Below are positions 35,541 through 47,479 of a stretch of 64,000 nucleotides of DNA, piece after piece. Both the position numbers and the translations under genes were made by a program. Positions within the stretch are counted from its first letter, which is position 1; each line of letters begins with the position of its first letter. The DNA is from Flectonema sp. DT1601. Its lineage: Eukaryota > Euglenozoa > Diplonemea > Diplonemida > Diplonemidae. The stretch is from positions 310,001-374,000 of the forward strand of contig OZ025846.1 in assembly GCA_964019425.1 (NCBI GenBank). The letters run 5' to 3'. The notes under the pieces were generated by a model, which was given only the letters and a program-made list of their open reading frames with translations, did no database searches and was not told the origin of the DNA.

Positions 35541-35918
35541 ATGACTCGTTTTGGAGCCTTTCTTCTGAGAATCTTGGAGGAAGCTAATTTGTTGATAGAT
35601 GCAAAGCGTTTGTTTTATCTCCCTCGAAACCTCCTCTCATCAATTCACGTCAATTCCATCGCCGGAGTCATCTCGCAAAACCAGCAGATTCCAGATACGG
35701 ATCGGTGGTTTGATAACGTGAGTTATGTTTCTTTTATTGCATTGAACTTAGAACTCAAATTATAATTACTTACACTTCAGGTACCGGCAGCCAAGGTCGA
35801 GGGAGTTTGCATTGGATGTGCTGTAGTTATTTATCATATTAAGTGTTGGTTCGCAGTTCCATCATTTCTATTTCCAACCAGACCACTCCAACGTATTCCA
35901 AAACTCAAATCAAAATGA
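35541..35918 (+). other. candidate spliced upstream reading frame overlapping the copy 2 start
   Basis: The spacer has GATAAC|GTGAGT at 35717/35718 and ACTTCAG ending at 35780, a 63-nt candidate intron of typical size here. Removing it joins an ATG-started frame (35541-35717) to a frame that runs to a TGA at 35916, overlapping the gene's ATG (ATGA). The result would be 104 residues. Other units keep the frame and the intron but have ATT in place of this ATG, and some carry a TAG in it, so coding is doubtful. A spliced 5' UTR is the simpler reading. Confidence 0.3.
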
Positions 35919-36373
35919 TGTTTCAATTGTTCGTTAGCGTCTTCGCCATCGCAGCTGTGTCGGGTGCCTCTGCCAATGTGAACTGCAGCACAATCTATGA
36001 GCCAGATGTTTGTACGAAATCAAACTGCACATACTCATACATGGCTAATGCTTGTTATAATAATACTATTCAGCATTCATGTGGTGAGGAAGCTGGACAC
36101 GGTATCCTTTGTTCGATGAAGCAGAAATGTTGTGGAGGAGACTGGAGTGAGGACACGGCGAAGTGCGTCAACCCAGGTGAGTCTTGCTGCAGTGGACTGA
36201 GACACACGGTAGTCTGTGCTGTGGGTGACAGCTGCTGCACTTCGGGGAACAGCTTTGACGGAGCTTGTTACGACAGCAAGACTCAAATCTGCTGCACTCC
36301 ACCAAGCATGAGTGCTGGGTACCCATGGTCCTGTCCTATTGGTAAGAAGTGTGGTGATGAGAGCTGTATCTAA
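35915..36373 (+). CDS. secreted Cys-rich protein, array copy 2
   Basis: Protein identical to copy 1. First copy with the class B 3' flank (TATTACGCATCG...TTATTCC), which then runs through copy 10. Confidence 0.92.
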   Translation: MMFQLFVSVFAIAAVSGASANVNCSTIYEPDVCTKSNCTYSYMANACYNNTIQHSCGEEAGHGILCSMKQKCCGGDWSEDTAKCVNPGESCCSGLRHTVVCAVGDSCCTSGNSFDGACYDSKTQICCTPPSMSAGYPWSCPIGKKCGDESCI

Positions 36374-37148
36374 GATCGTGGTAGTGTATATTACGCATCG
36401 TAATAATTATTCCTCTCCCCTGTTACTTAACTGTGAAAGGTCTTCAAATGAATGTCGCAGCACCAATTTGTTCTGTTTCGCCCAGAGTGCTCCTTTTGTT
36501 TTGCCTGCCAAAGTCTTTTGTTTATTTGTGTTCCTCTTTTAGATTAACGCCTGCGAATAACTCGTGTTACTCTGTTTGTGAGCATATCCCATACAATAAA
36601 TTTCTAAATTAATAATCTCGCGGACGAATTCAGCAGCACCAACTCCAACTTGCTCTGTTTCGCCCGTGGTGCTCCTCTAGTTTGTGTGTCAGAATTCTTA
36701 TCCGCATCTTTTCTCAAATTAATTGAAATTCTGTTCCTCTTTAATCCAATCCTTGGCGCCTGTGAGTAACTCTTATTACTCGTTTTGGAGCCTTTTTTCT
36801 GAGAATCTTGGAGGAAGCCAATTTGTTGATAGATGCAAAGCGTTTGTTTTATCTCCCTCGAAACCTCCTCTCATCAATTCACATCAATTCCATCGCCGGA
36901 GTCATCTCGCAAAACCAGCAGATTCCAGATACGGATCGGTGGTTTGATAACGTGAGTTATGTTTCTTTTATTGCATTGAACTTAGAACTCAAATTATAAT
37001 TACTTACACTTCAGGTACCGGCAGCCAAGGTCGAGGGAGTTTGCATTGGATGTGCTGTAGTTATTTATCATATTAAGTGTTGGTTCGCAGTTCCATCATT
37101 TCTATTTCCAACCAGACCACTCCAACGTATTCCAAAACTCAAATCAAA

Positions 37149-37607
37149 ATGATGTTTCAATTGTTCGTTAGCGTCTTCGCCATCGCAGCTGTGTCGGGTG
37201 CCTCTGCCAATGTGAACTGCAGCACAATCTATGAGCCAGATGTTTGTACGAAATCAAACTGCACATACTCATACATGGCTAATGCTTGTTATAATAATAC
37301 TATTCAGCATTCATGTGGTGAGGAAGCTGGACACGGTATCCTTTGTTCGATGAAGCAGAAATGTTGTGGAGGAGACTGGAGTGAGGACACGGCGAAGTGC
37401 GTCAACCCAGGTGAGTCTTGCTGCAGTGGACTGAGACACACGGTAGTCTGTGCTGTGGGTGACAGCTGCTGCACTTCGGGGAACAGCTTTGACGGAGCTT
37501 GTTACGACAGCAAGACTCAAATCTGCTGCACTCCACCAAGCATGAGTGCTGGGTACCCATGGTCCTGTCCTATTGGTAAGAAGTGTGGTGATGAGAGCTG
37601 TATCTAA
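37149..37607 (+). CDS. secreted Cys-rich protein, array copy 3
   Basis: Protein identical to copy 1; class B 3' flank. The spacer before it has the TTTTTT/CACATC variants. Confidence 0.92.
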   Translation: MMFQLFVSVFAIAAVSGASANVNCSTIYEPDVCTKSNCTYSYMANACYNNTIQHSCGEEAGHGILCSMKQKCCGGDWSEDTAKCVNPGESCCSGLRHTVVCAVGDSCCTSGNSFDGACYDSKTQICCTPPSMSAGYPWSCPIGKKCGDESCI

Positions 37608-38382
37608 GATCGTGGTAGTGTATATTACGCATCGTAATAATTATTCCTCTCCCCTGTTACTTAACTGTGAAAGGTCTTCAAATGAATGTCGCAGCACCAA
37701 TTTGTTCTGTTTCGCCCAGAGTGCTCCTTTTGTTTTGCCTGCCAAAGTCTTTTGTTTATTTGTGTTCCTCTTTTAGATTAACGCCTGCGAATAACTCGTG
37801 TTACTCTGTTTGTGAGCATATCCCATACAATAAATTTCTAAATTAATAATCTCGCGGACGAATTCAGCAGCACCAACTCCAACTTGCTCTGTTTCGCCCG
37901 TGGTGCTCCTCTAGTTTGTGTGTCAGAATTCTTATCCGCATCTTTTCTCAAATTAATTGAAATTCTGTTCCTCTTTAATCCAATCCTTGGCGCCTGTGAG
38001 TAACTCTTATTACTCGTTTTGGAGCCTTTTTTCTGAGAATCTTGGAGGAAGCCAATTTGTTGATAGATGCAAAGCGTTTGTTTTATCTCCCTCGAAACCT
38101 CCTCTCATCAATTCACATCAATTCCATCGCCGGAGTCATCTCGCAAAACCAGCAGATTCCAGATACGGATCGGTGGTTTGATAACGTGAGTTATGTTTCT
38201 TTTATTGCATTGAACTTAGAACTCAAATTATAATTACTTACACTTCAGGTACCGGCAGCCAAGGTCGAGGGAGTTTGCATTGGATGTGCTGTAGTTATTT
38301 ATCATATTAAGTGTTGGTTCGCAGTTCCATCATTTCTATTTCCAACCAGACCACTCCAACGTATTCCAAAACTCAAATCAAA

Positions 38383-38841
38383 ATGATGTTTCAATTGTTC
38401 GTTAGCGTCTTCGCCATCGCAGCTGTGTCGGGTGCCTCTGCCAATGTGAACTGCAGCACAATCTATGAGCCAGATGTTTGTACGAAATCAAACTGCACAT
38501 ACTCATACATGGCTAATGCTTGTTATAATAATACTATTCAGCATTCATGTGGTGAGGAAGCTGGACACGGTATCCTTTGTTCGATGAAGCAGAAATGTTG
38601 TGGAGGAGACTGGAGTGAGGACACGGCGAAGTGCGTCAACCCAGGTGAGTCTTGCTGCAGTGGACTGAGACACACGGTAGTCTGTGCTGTGGGTGACAGC
38701 TGCTGCACTTCGGGGAACAGCTTTGACGGAGCTTGTTACGACAGCAAGACTCAAATCTGCTGCACTCCACCAAGCATGAGTGCTGGGTACCCATGGTCCT
38801 GTCCTATTGGTAAGAAGTGTGGTGATGAGAGCTGTATCTAA
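38383..38841 (+). CDS. secreted Cys-rich protein, array copy 4
   Basis: Protein identical to copy 1; class B 3' flank. Confidence 0.92.
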   Translation: MMFQLFVSVFAIAAVSGASANVNCSTIYEPDVCTKSNCTYSYMANACYNNTIQHSCGEEAGHGILCSMKQKCCGGDWSEDTAKCVNPGESCCSGLRHTVVCAVGDSCCTSGNSFDGACYDSKTQICCTPPSMSAGYPWSCPIGKKCGDESCI

Positions 38842-39616
38842 GATCGTGGTAGTGTATATTACGCATCGTAATAATTATTCCTCTCCCCTGTTACTTAACT
38901 GTGAAAGGTCTTCAAATGAATGTCGCAGCACCAATTTGTTCTGTTTCGCCCAGAGTGCTCCTTTTGTTTTGCCTGCCAAAGTCTTTTGTTTATTTGTGTT
39001 CCTCTTTTAGATTAACGCCTGCGAATAACTCGTGTTACTCTGTTTGTGAGCATATCCCATACAATAAATTTCTAAATTAATAATCTCGCGGACGAATTCA
39101 GCAGCACCAACTCCAACTTGCTCTGTTTCGCCCGTGGTGCTCCTCTAGTTTGTGTGTCAGAATTCTTATCCGCATCTTTTCTCAAATTAATTGAAATTCT
39201 GTTCCTCTTTAATCCAATCCTTGGCGCCTGTGAGTAACTCTTATTACTCGTTTTGGAGCCTTTCTTCTGAGAATCTTGGAGGAAGCCAATTTGTTGATAG
39301 ATGCAAAGCGTTTGTTTTATCTCCCTCGAAACCTCCTCTCATCAATTCACGTCAATTCCATCGCCGGAGTCATCTCGCAAAACCAGCAGATTCCAGATAC
39401 GGATCGGTGGTTTGATAACGTGAGTTATGTTTCTTTTATTGCATTGAACTTAGAACTCAAATTATAATTACTTACACTTCAGGTACCGGCAGCCAAGGTC
39501 GAGGGAGTTTGCATTGGATGTGCTGTAGTTATTTATCATATTAAGTGTTGGTTCGCAGTTCCATCATTTCTATTTCCAACCAGACCACTCCAACGTATTC
39601 CAAAACTCAAATCAAA

Positions 39617-40075
39617 ATGATGTTTCAATTGTTCGTTAGCGTCTTCGCCATCGCAGCTGTGTCGGGTGCCTCTGCCAATGTGAACTGCAGCACAATCTAT
39701 GAGCCAGATGTTTGTAGGAATTCAAACTGCACATACTCATACATGGCTAATGCTTGTTATAATAATACTATTCAGCATTCATGTGGTGAGGAAGCTGGAC
39801 ACGGTATCCTTTGTTCGATGAAGCAGAAATGTTGTGGAGGAGACTGGAGTGAGGACACGGCGAAGTGCGTCAACCCAGGTGAGTCTTGCTGCAGTGGACT
39901 GAGACACACGGTAGTCTGTGCTGTGGGTGACAGCTGCTGCACTTCGGGGAACAGCTTTGACGGAGCTTGTTACGACAGCAAGACTCAAATCTGCTGCACT
40001 CCACCAAGCATGAGTGCTGGGTACCCATGGTCCTGTCCTATTGGTAAGAAGTGTGGTGATGAGAGCTGTATCTAA
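39617..40075 (+). CDS. secreted Cys-rich protein, array copy 5 (RN variant)
   Basis: Residues 34-35 are Arg-Asn instead of Thr-Lys, from a cluster of three base changes that creates GAATTC. All cysteines and sequons are kept. The preceding spacer has the CTTTCTTCTG and CACGTC variants also found before copies 2 and 6. Confidence 0.92.
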   Translation: MMFQLFVSVFAIAAVSGASANVNCSTIYEPDVCRNSNCTYSYMANACYNNTIQHSCGEEAGHGILCSMKQKCCGGDWSEDTAKCVNPGESCCSGLRHTVVCAVGDSCCTSGNSFDGACYDSKTQICCTPPSMSAGYPWSCPIGKKCGDESCI

Positions 40076-40850
40076 GATCGTGGTAGTGTATATTACGCAT
40101 CGTAATAATTATTCCTCTCCCCTGTTACTTAACTGTGAAAGGTCTTCAAATGAATGTCGCAGCACCAATTTGTTCTGTTTCGCCCAGAGTGCTCCTTTTG
40201 TTTTGCCTGCCAAAGTCTTTTGTTTATTTGTGTTCCTCTTTTAGATTAACGCCTGCGAATAACTCGTGTTACTCTGTTTGTGAGCATATCCCATACAATA
40301 AATTTCTAAATTAATAATCTCGCGGACGAATTCAGCAGCACCAACTCCAACTTGCTCTGTTTCGCCCGTGGTGCTCCTCTAGTTTGTGTGTCAGAATTCT
40401 TATCCGCATCTTTTCTCAAATTAATTGAAATTCTGTTCCTCTTTAATCCAATCCTTGGCGCCTGTGAGTAACTCTTATTACTCGTTTTGGAGCCTTTCTT
40501 CTGAGAATCTTGGAGGAAGCCAATTTGTTGATAGATGCAAAGCGTTTGTTTTATCTCCCTCGAAACCTCCTCTCATCAATTCACGTCAATTCCATCGCCG
40601 GAGTCATCTCGCAAAACCAGCAGATTCCAGATACGGATCGGTGGTTTGATAACGTGAGTTATGTTTCTTTTATTGCATTGAACTTAGAACTCAAATTATA
40701 ATTACTTACACTTCAGGTACCGGCAGCCAAGGTCGAGGGAGTTTGCATTGGATGTGCTGTAGTTATTTATCATATTAAGTGTTGGTTCGCAGTTCCATCA
40801 TTTCTATTTCCAACCAGACCACTCCAACGTATTCCAAAACTCAAATCAAA

Positions 40851-41309
40851 ATGATGTTTCAATTGTTCGTTAGCGTCTTCGCCATCGCAGCTGTGTCGGG
40901 TGCCTCTGCCAATGTGAACTGCAGCACAATCTATGAGCCAGATGTTTGTAGGAATTCAAACTGCACATACTCATACATGGCTAATGCTTGTTATAATAAT
41001 ACTATTCAGCATTCATGTGGTGAGGAAGCTGGACACGGTATCCTTTGTTCGATGAAGCAGAAATGTTGTGGAGGAGACTGGAGTGAGGACACGGCGAAGT
41101 GCGTCAACCCAGGTGAGTCTTGCTGCAGTGGACTGAGACACACGGTAGTCTGTGCTGTGGGTGACAGCTGCTGCACTTCGGGGAACAGCTTTGACGGAGC
41201 TTGTTACGACAGCAAGACTCAAATCTGCTGCACTCCACCAAGCATGAGTGCTGGGTACCCATGGTCCTGTCCTATTGGTAAGAAGTGTGGTGATGAGAGC
41301 TGTATCTAA
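40851..41309 (+). CDS. secreted Cys-rich protein, array copy 6 (RN variant)
   Basis: Same Arg34-Asn35 variant and same preceding spacer variants as copy 5, suggesting these two units were duplicated together or converted by one tract. Confidence 0.92.
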   Translation: MMFQLFVSVFAIAAVSGASANVNCSTIYEPDVCRNSNCTYSYMANACYNNTIQHSCGEEAGHGILCSMKQKCCGGDWSEDTAKCVNPGESCCSGLRHTVVCAVGDSCCTSGNSFDGACYDSKTQICCTPPSMSAGYPWSCPIGKKCGDESCI

Positions 41310-42084
41310 GATCGTGGTAGTGTATATTACGCATCGTAATAATTATTCCTCTCCCCTGTTACTTAACTGTGAAAGGTCTTCAAATGAATGTCGCAGCACC
41401 AATTTGTTCTGTTTCGCCCAGAGTGCTCCTTTTGTTTTGCCTGCCAAAGTCTTTTGTTTATTTGTGTTCCTCTTTTAGATTAACGCCTGCGAATAACTCG
41501 TGTTACTCTGTTTGTGAGCATATCCCATACAATAAATTTCTAAATTAATAATCTCGCGGACGAATTCAGCAGCACCAACTCCAACTTGCTCTGTTTCGCC
41601 CGTGGTGCTCCTCTAGTTTGTGTGTCAGAATTCTTATCCGCATCTTTTCTCAAATTAATTGAAATTCTGTTCCTCTTTAATCCAATCCTTGGCGCCTGTG
41701 AGTAACTCTTATTACTCGTTTTGGAGCCTTTTTTCTGAGAATCTTGGAGGAAGCCAATTTGTTGATAGATGCAAAGCGTTTGTTTTATCTCCCTCGAAAC
41801 CTCCTCTCATCAATTCACATCAATTCCATCGCCGGAGTCATCTCGCAAAACCAGCAGATTCCAGATACGGATCGGTGGTTTGATAACGTGAGTTATGTTT
41901 CTTTTATTGCATTGAACTTAGAACTCAAATTATAATTACTTACACTTCAGGTACCGGCAGCCAAGGTCGAGGGAGTTTGCATTGGATGTGCTGTAGTTAT
42001 TTATCATATTAAGTGTTGGTTCGCAGTTCCATCATTTCTATTTCCAACCAGACCACTCCAACGTATTCCAAAACTCAAATCAAA

Positions 42085-42543
42085 ATGATGTTTCAATTGT
42101 TCGTTAGCGTCTTCGCCATCGCAGCTGTGTCGGGTGCCTCTGCCAATGTGAACTGCAGCACAATCTATGAGCCAGATGTTTGTACGAAATCAAACTGCAC
42201 ATACTCATACATGGCTAATGCTTGTTATAATAATACTATTCAGCATTCATGTGGTGAGGAAGCTGGACACGGTATCCTTTGTTCGATGAAGCAGAAATGT
42301 TGTGGAGGAGACTGGAGTGAGGACACGGCGAAGTGCGTCAACCCAGGTGAGTCTTGCTGCAGTGGACTGAGACACACGGTAGTCTGTGCTGTGGGTGACA
42401 GCTGCTGCACTTCGGGGAACAGCTTTGACGGAGCTTGTTACGACAGCAAGACTCAAATCTGCTGCACTCCACCAAGCATGAGTGCTGGGTACCCATGGTC
42501 CTGTCCTATTGGTAAGAAGTGTGGTGATGAGAGCTGTATCTAA
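42085..42543 (+). CDS. secreted Cys-rich protein, array copy 7
   Basis: Protein identical to copy 1; class B 3' flank. Confidence 0.92.
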   Translation: MMFQLFVSVFAIAAVSGASANVNCSTIYEPDVCTKSNCTYSYMANACYNNTIQHSCGEEAGHGILCSMKQKCCGGDWSEDTAKCVNPGESCCSGLRHTVVCAVGDSCCTSGNSFDGACYDSKTQICCTPPSMSAGYPWSCPIGKKCGDESCI

Positions 42544-43318
42544 GATCGTGGTAGTGTATATTACGCATCGTAATAATTATTCCTCTCCCCTGTTACTTAA
42601 CTGTGAAAGGTCTTCAAATGAATGTCGCAGCACCAATTTGTTCTGTTTCGCCCAGAGTGCTCCTTTTGTTTTGCCTGCCAAAGTCTTTTGTTTATTTGTG
42701 TTCCTCTTTTAGATTAACGCCTGCGAATAACTCGTGTTACTCTGTTTGTGAGCATATCCCATACAATAAATTTCTAAATTAATAATCTCGCGGACGAATT
42801 CAGCAGCACCAACTCCAACTTGCTCTGTTTCGCCCGTGGTGCTCCTCTAGTTTGTGTGTCAGAATTCTTATCCGCATCTTTTCTCAAATTAATTGAAATT
42901 CTGTTCCTCTTTAATCCAATCCTTGGCGCCTGTGAGTAACTCTTATTACTCGTTTTGGAGCCTTTTTTCTGAGAATCTTGGAGGAAGCCAATTTGTTGAT
43001 AGATGCAAAGCGTTTGTTTTATCTCCCTCGAAACCTCCTCTCATCAATTCACATCAATTCCATCGCCGGAGTCATCTCGCAAAACCAGCAGATTCCAGAT
43101 ACGGATCGGTGGTTTGATAACGTGAGTTATGTTTCTTTTATTGCATTGAACTTAGAACTCAAATTATAATTACTTACACTTCAGGTACCGGCAGCCAAGG
43201 TCGAGGGAGTTTGCATTGGATGTGCTGTAGTTATTTATCATATTAAGTGTTGGTTCGCAGTTCCATCATTTCTATTTCCAACCAGACCACTCCAACGTAT
43301 TCCAAAACTCAAATCAAA

Positions 43319-43777
43319 ATGATGTTTCAATTGTTCGTTAGCGTCTTCGCCATCGCAGCTGTGTCGGGTGCCTCTGCCAATGTGAACTGCAGCACAATCT
43401 ATGAGCCAGATGTTTGTACGAAATCAAACTGCACATACTCATACATGGCTAATGCTTGTTATAATAATACTATTCAGCATTCATGTGGTGAGGAAGCTGG
43501 ACACGGTATCCTTTGTTCGATGAAGCAGAAATGTTGTGGAGGAGACTGGAGTGAGGACACGGCGAAGTGCGTCAACCCAGGTGAGTCTTGCTGCAGTGGA
43601 CTGAGACACACGGTAGTCTGTGCTGTGGGTGACAGCTGCTGCACTTCGGGGAACAGCTTTGACGGAGCTTGTTACGACAGCAAGACTCAAATCTGCTGCA
43701 CTCCACCAAGCATGAGTGCTGGGTACCCATGGTCCTGTCCTATTGGTAAGAAGTGTGGTGATGAGAGCTGTATCTAA
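43319..43777 (+). CDS. secreted Cys-rich protein, array copy 8
   Basis: Protein identical to copy 1; class B 3' flank. Confidence 0.92.
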   Translation: MMFQLFVSVFAIAAVSGASANVNCSTIYEPDVCTKSNCTYSYMANACYNNTIQHSCGEEAGHGILCSMKQKCCGGDWSEDTAKCVNPGESCCSGLRHTVVCAVGDSCCTSGNSFDGACYDSKTQICCTPPSMSAGYPWSCPIGKKCGDESCI

Positions 43778-44552
43778 GATCGTGGTAGTGTATATTACGC
43801 ATCGTAATAATTATTCCTCTCCCCTGTTACTTAACTGTGAAAGGTCTTCAAATGAATGTCGCAGCACCAATTTGTTCTGTTTCGCCCAGAGTGCTCCTTT
43901 TGTTTTGCCTGCCAAAGTCTTTTGTTTATTTGTGTTCCTCTTTTAGATTAACGCCTGCGAATAACTCGTGTTACTCTGTTTGTGAGCATATCCCATACAA
44001 TAAATTTCTAAATTAATAATCTCGCGGACGAATTCAGCAGCACCAACTCCAACTTGCTCTGTTTCGCCCGTGGTGCTCCTCTAGTTTGTGTGTCAGAATT
44101 CTTATCCGCATCTTTTCTCAAATTAATTGAAATTCTGTTCCTCTTTAATCCAATCCTTGGCGCCTGTGAGTAACTCTTATTACTCGTTTTGGAGCCTTTT
44201 TTCTGAGAATCTTGGAGGAAGCCAATTTGTTGATAGATGCAAAGCGTTTGTTTTATCTCCCTCGAAACCTCCTCTCATCAATTCACATCAATTCCATCGC
44301 CGGAGTCATCTCGCAAAACCAGCAGATTCCAGATACGGATCGGTGGTTTGATAACGTGAGTTATGTTTCTTTTATTGCATTGAACTTAGAACTCAAATTA
44401 TAATTACTTACACTTCAGGTACCGGCAGCCAAGGTCGAGGGAGTTTGCATTGGATGTGCTGTAGTTATTTATCATATTAAGTGTTGGTTCGCAGTTCCAT
44501 CATTTCTATTTCCAACCAGACCACTCCAACGTATTCCAAAACTCAAATCAAA

Positions 44553-45011
44553 ATGATGTTTCAATTGTTCGTTAGCGTCTTCGCCATCGCAGCTGTGTCG
44601 GGTGCCTCTGCCAATGTGAACTGCAGCACAATCTATGAGCCAGATGTTTGTACGAAATCAAACTGCACATACTCATACATGGCTAATGCTTGTTATAATA
44701 ATACTATTCAGCATTCATGTGGTGAGGAAGCTGGACACGGTATCCTTTGTTCGATGAAGCAGAAATGTTGTGGAGGAGACTGGAGTGAGGACACGGCGAA
44801 GTGCGTCAACCCAGGTGAGTCTTGCTGCAGTGGACTGAGACACACGGTAGTCTGTGCTGTGGGTGACAGCTGCTGCACTTCGGGGAACAGCTTTGACGGA
44901 GCTTGTTACGACAGCAAGACTCAAATCTGCTGCACTCCACCAAGCATGAGTGCTGGGTACCCATGGTCCTGTCCTATTGGTAAGAAGTGTGGTGATGAGA
45001 GCTGTATCTAA
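44553..45011 (+). CDS. secreted Cys-rich protein, array copy 9
   Basis: Protein identical to copy 1; class B 3' flank. The spacer after it carries AAACTAGCAG, which puts a TAG into the candidate upstream frame of copy 10. Confidence 0.92.
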   Translation: MMFQLFVSVFAIAAVSGASANVNCSTIYEPDVCTKSNCTYSYMANACYNNTIQHSCGEEAGHGILCSMKQKCCGGDWSEDTAKCVNPGESCCSGLRHTVVCAVGDSCCTSGNSFDGACYDSKTQICCTPPSMSAGYPWSCPIGKKCGDESCI

Positions 45012-45786
45012 GATCGTGGTAGTGTATATTACGCATCGTAATAATTATTCCTCTCCCCTGTTACTTAACTGTGAAAGGTCTTCAAATGAATGTCGCAGCA
45101 CCAATTTGTTCTGTTTCGCCCAGAGTGCTCCTTTTGTTTTGCCTGCCAAAGTCTTTTGTTTATTTGTGTTCCTCTTTTAGATTAACGCCTGCGAATAACT
45201 CGTGTTACTCTGTTTGTGAGCATATCCCATACAATAAATTTCTAAATTAATAATCTCGCGGACGAATTCAGCAGCACCAACTCCAACTTGCTCTGTTTCG
45301 CCCGTGGTGCTCCTCTAGTTTGTGTGTCAGAATTCTTATCCGCATCTTTTCTCAAATTAATTGAAATTCTGTTCCTCTTTAATCCAATCCTTGGCGCCTG
45401 TGAGTAACTCTTATTACTCGTTTTGGAGCCTTTTTTCTGAGAATCTTGGAGGAAGCCAATTTGTTGATAGATGCAAAGCGTTTGTTTTATCTCCCTCGAA
45501 ACCTCCTCTCATCAATTCACATCAATTCCATCGCCGGAGTCATCTCGCAAAACTAGCAGATTCCAGATACGGATCGGTGGTTTGATAACGTGAGTTATGT
45601 TTCTTTTATTGCATTGAACTTAGAACTCAAATTATAATTACTTACACTTCAGGTACCGGCAGCCAAGGTCGAGGGAGTTTGCATTGGATGTGCTGTAGTT
45701 ATTTATCATATTAAGTGTTGGTTCGCAGTTCCATCATTTCTATTTCCAACCAGACCACTCCAACGTATTCCAAAACTCAAATCAAA

Positions 45787-46245
45787 ATGATGTTTCAATT
45801 GTTCGTTAGCGTCTTCGCCATCGCAGCTGTGTCGGGTGCCTCTGCCAATGTGAACTGCAGCACAATCTATGAGCCAGATGTTTGTACGAAATCAAACTGC
45901 ACATACTCATACATGGCTAATGCTTGTTATAATAATACTATTCAGCATTCATGTGGTGAGGAAGCTGGACACGGTATCCTTTGTTCGATGAAGCAGAAAT
46001 GTTGTGGAGGAGACTGGAGTGAGGACACGGCGAAGTGCGTCAACCCAGGTGAGTCTTGCTGCAGTGGACTGAGACACACGGTAGTCTGTGCTGTGGGTGA
46101 CAGCTGCTGCACTTCGGGGAACAGCTTTGACGGAGCTTGTTACGACAGCAAGACTCAAATCTGCTGCACTCCACCAAGCATGAGTGCTGGGTACCCATGG
46201 TCCTGTCCTATTGGTAAGAAGTGTGGTGATGAGAGCTGTATCTAA
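45787..46245 (+). CDS. secreted Cys-rich protein, array copy 10
   Basis: Protein identical to copy 1; last copy with the class B 3' flank. Confidence 0.92.
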   Translation: MMFQLFVSVFAIAAVSGASANVNCSTIYEPDVCTKSNCTYSYMANACYNNTIQHSCGEEAGHGILCSMKQKCCGGDWSEDTAKCVNPGESCCSGLRHTVVCAVGDSCCTSGNSFDGACYDSKTQICCTPPSMSAGYPWSCPIGKKCGDESCI

Positions 46246-47020
46246 GATCGTGGTAGTGTATATTACGCATCGTAATAATTATTCCTCTCCCCTGTTACTT
46301 AACTGTGAAAGGTCTTCAAATGAATGTCGCAGCACCAATTTGTTCTGTTTCGCCCAGAGTGCTCCTTTTGTTTTGCCTGCCAAAGTCTTTTGTTTATTTG
46401 TGTTCCTCTTTTAGATTAACGCCTGCGAATAACTCGTGTTACTCTGTTTGTGAGCATATCCCATACAATAAATTTCTAAATTAATAATCTCGCGGACGAA
46501 TTCAGCAGCACCAACTCCAACTTGCTCTGTTTCGCCCGTGGTGCTCCTCTAGTTTGTGTGTCAGAATTCTTATCCGCATCTTTTCTCAAATTAATTGAAA
46601 TTCTGTTCCTCTTTAATCCAATCCTTGGCGCCTGTGAGTAACTCTTATTACTCGTTTTGGAGCCTTTTTTCTGAGAATCTTGGAGGAAGCCAATTTGTTG
46701 ATAGATGCAAAGCGTTTGTTTTATCTCCCTCGAAACCTCCTCTCATCAATTCACATCAATTCCATCGCCGGAGTCATCTCGCAAAACCAGCAGATTCCAG
46801 ATACGGATCGGTGGTTTGATAACGTGAGTTATGTTTCTTTTATTGCATTGAACTTAGAACTCAAATTATAATTACTTACACTTCAGGTACCGGCAGCCAA
46901 GGTCGAGGGAGTTTGCATTGGATGTGCTGTAGTTATTTATCATATTAAGTGTTGGTTCGCAGTTCCATCATTTCTATTTCCAACCAGACCACTCCAACGT
47001 ATTCCAAAACTCAAATCAAA

Positions 47021-47479
47021 ATGATGTTTCAATTGTTCGTTAGCGTCTTCGCCATCGCAGCTGTGTCGGGTGCCTCTGCCAATGTGAACTGCAGCACAAT
47101 CTATGAGCCAGATGTTTGTACGAAATCAAACTGCACATACTCATACATGGCTAATGCTTGTTATAATAATACTATTCAGCATTCATGTGGTGAGGAAGCT
47201 GGACACGGTATCCTTTGTTCGATGAAGCAGAAATGTTGTGGAGGAGACTGGAGTGAGGACACAGCGAAGTGCGTCAACCCAGGTGAGTCTTGCTGCAGTG
47301 GACTGAGACACACGGTAGTCTGTGCTGTGGGTGACAGCTGCTGCACTTCGGGGAACAGCTTTGACGGAGCTTGTTACGACAGCAAGACTCAAATCTGCTG
47401 CACTCCACCAAGCATGAGTGCTGGGTACCCATGGTCCTGTCCTATTGGTAAGAAGTGTGGTGATGAGAGCTGTATCTAA
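47021..47479 (+). CDS. secreted Cys-rich protein, array copy 11
   Basis: Protein identical to copy 1, but with a silent GACACAGCG change shared only with copy 12. The 3' flank returns to class A. Confidence 0.92.
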   Translation: MMFQLFVSVFAIAAVSGASANVNCSTIYEPDVCTKSNCTYSYMANACYNNTIQHSCGEEAGHGILCSMKQKCCGGDWSEDTAKCVNPGESCCSGLRHTVVCAVGDSCCTSGNSFDGACYDSKTQICCTPPSMSAGYPWSCPIGKKCGDESCI

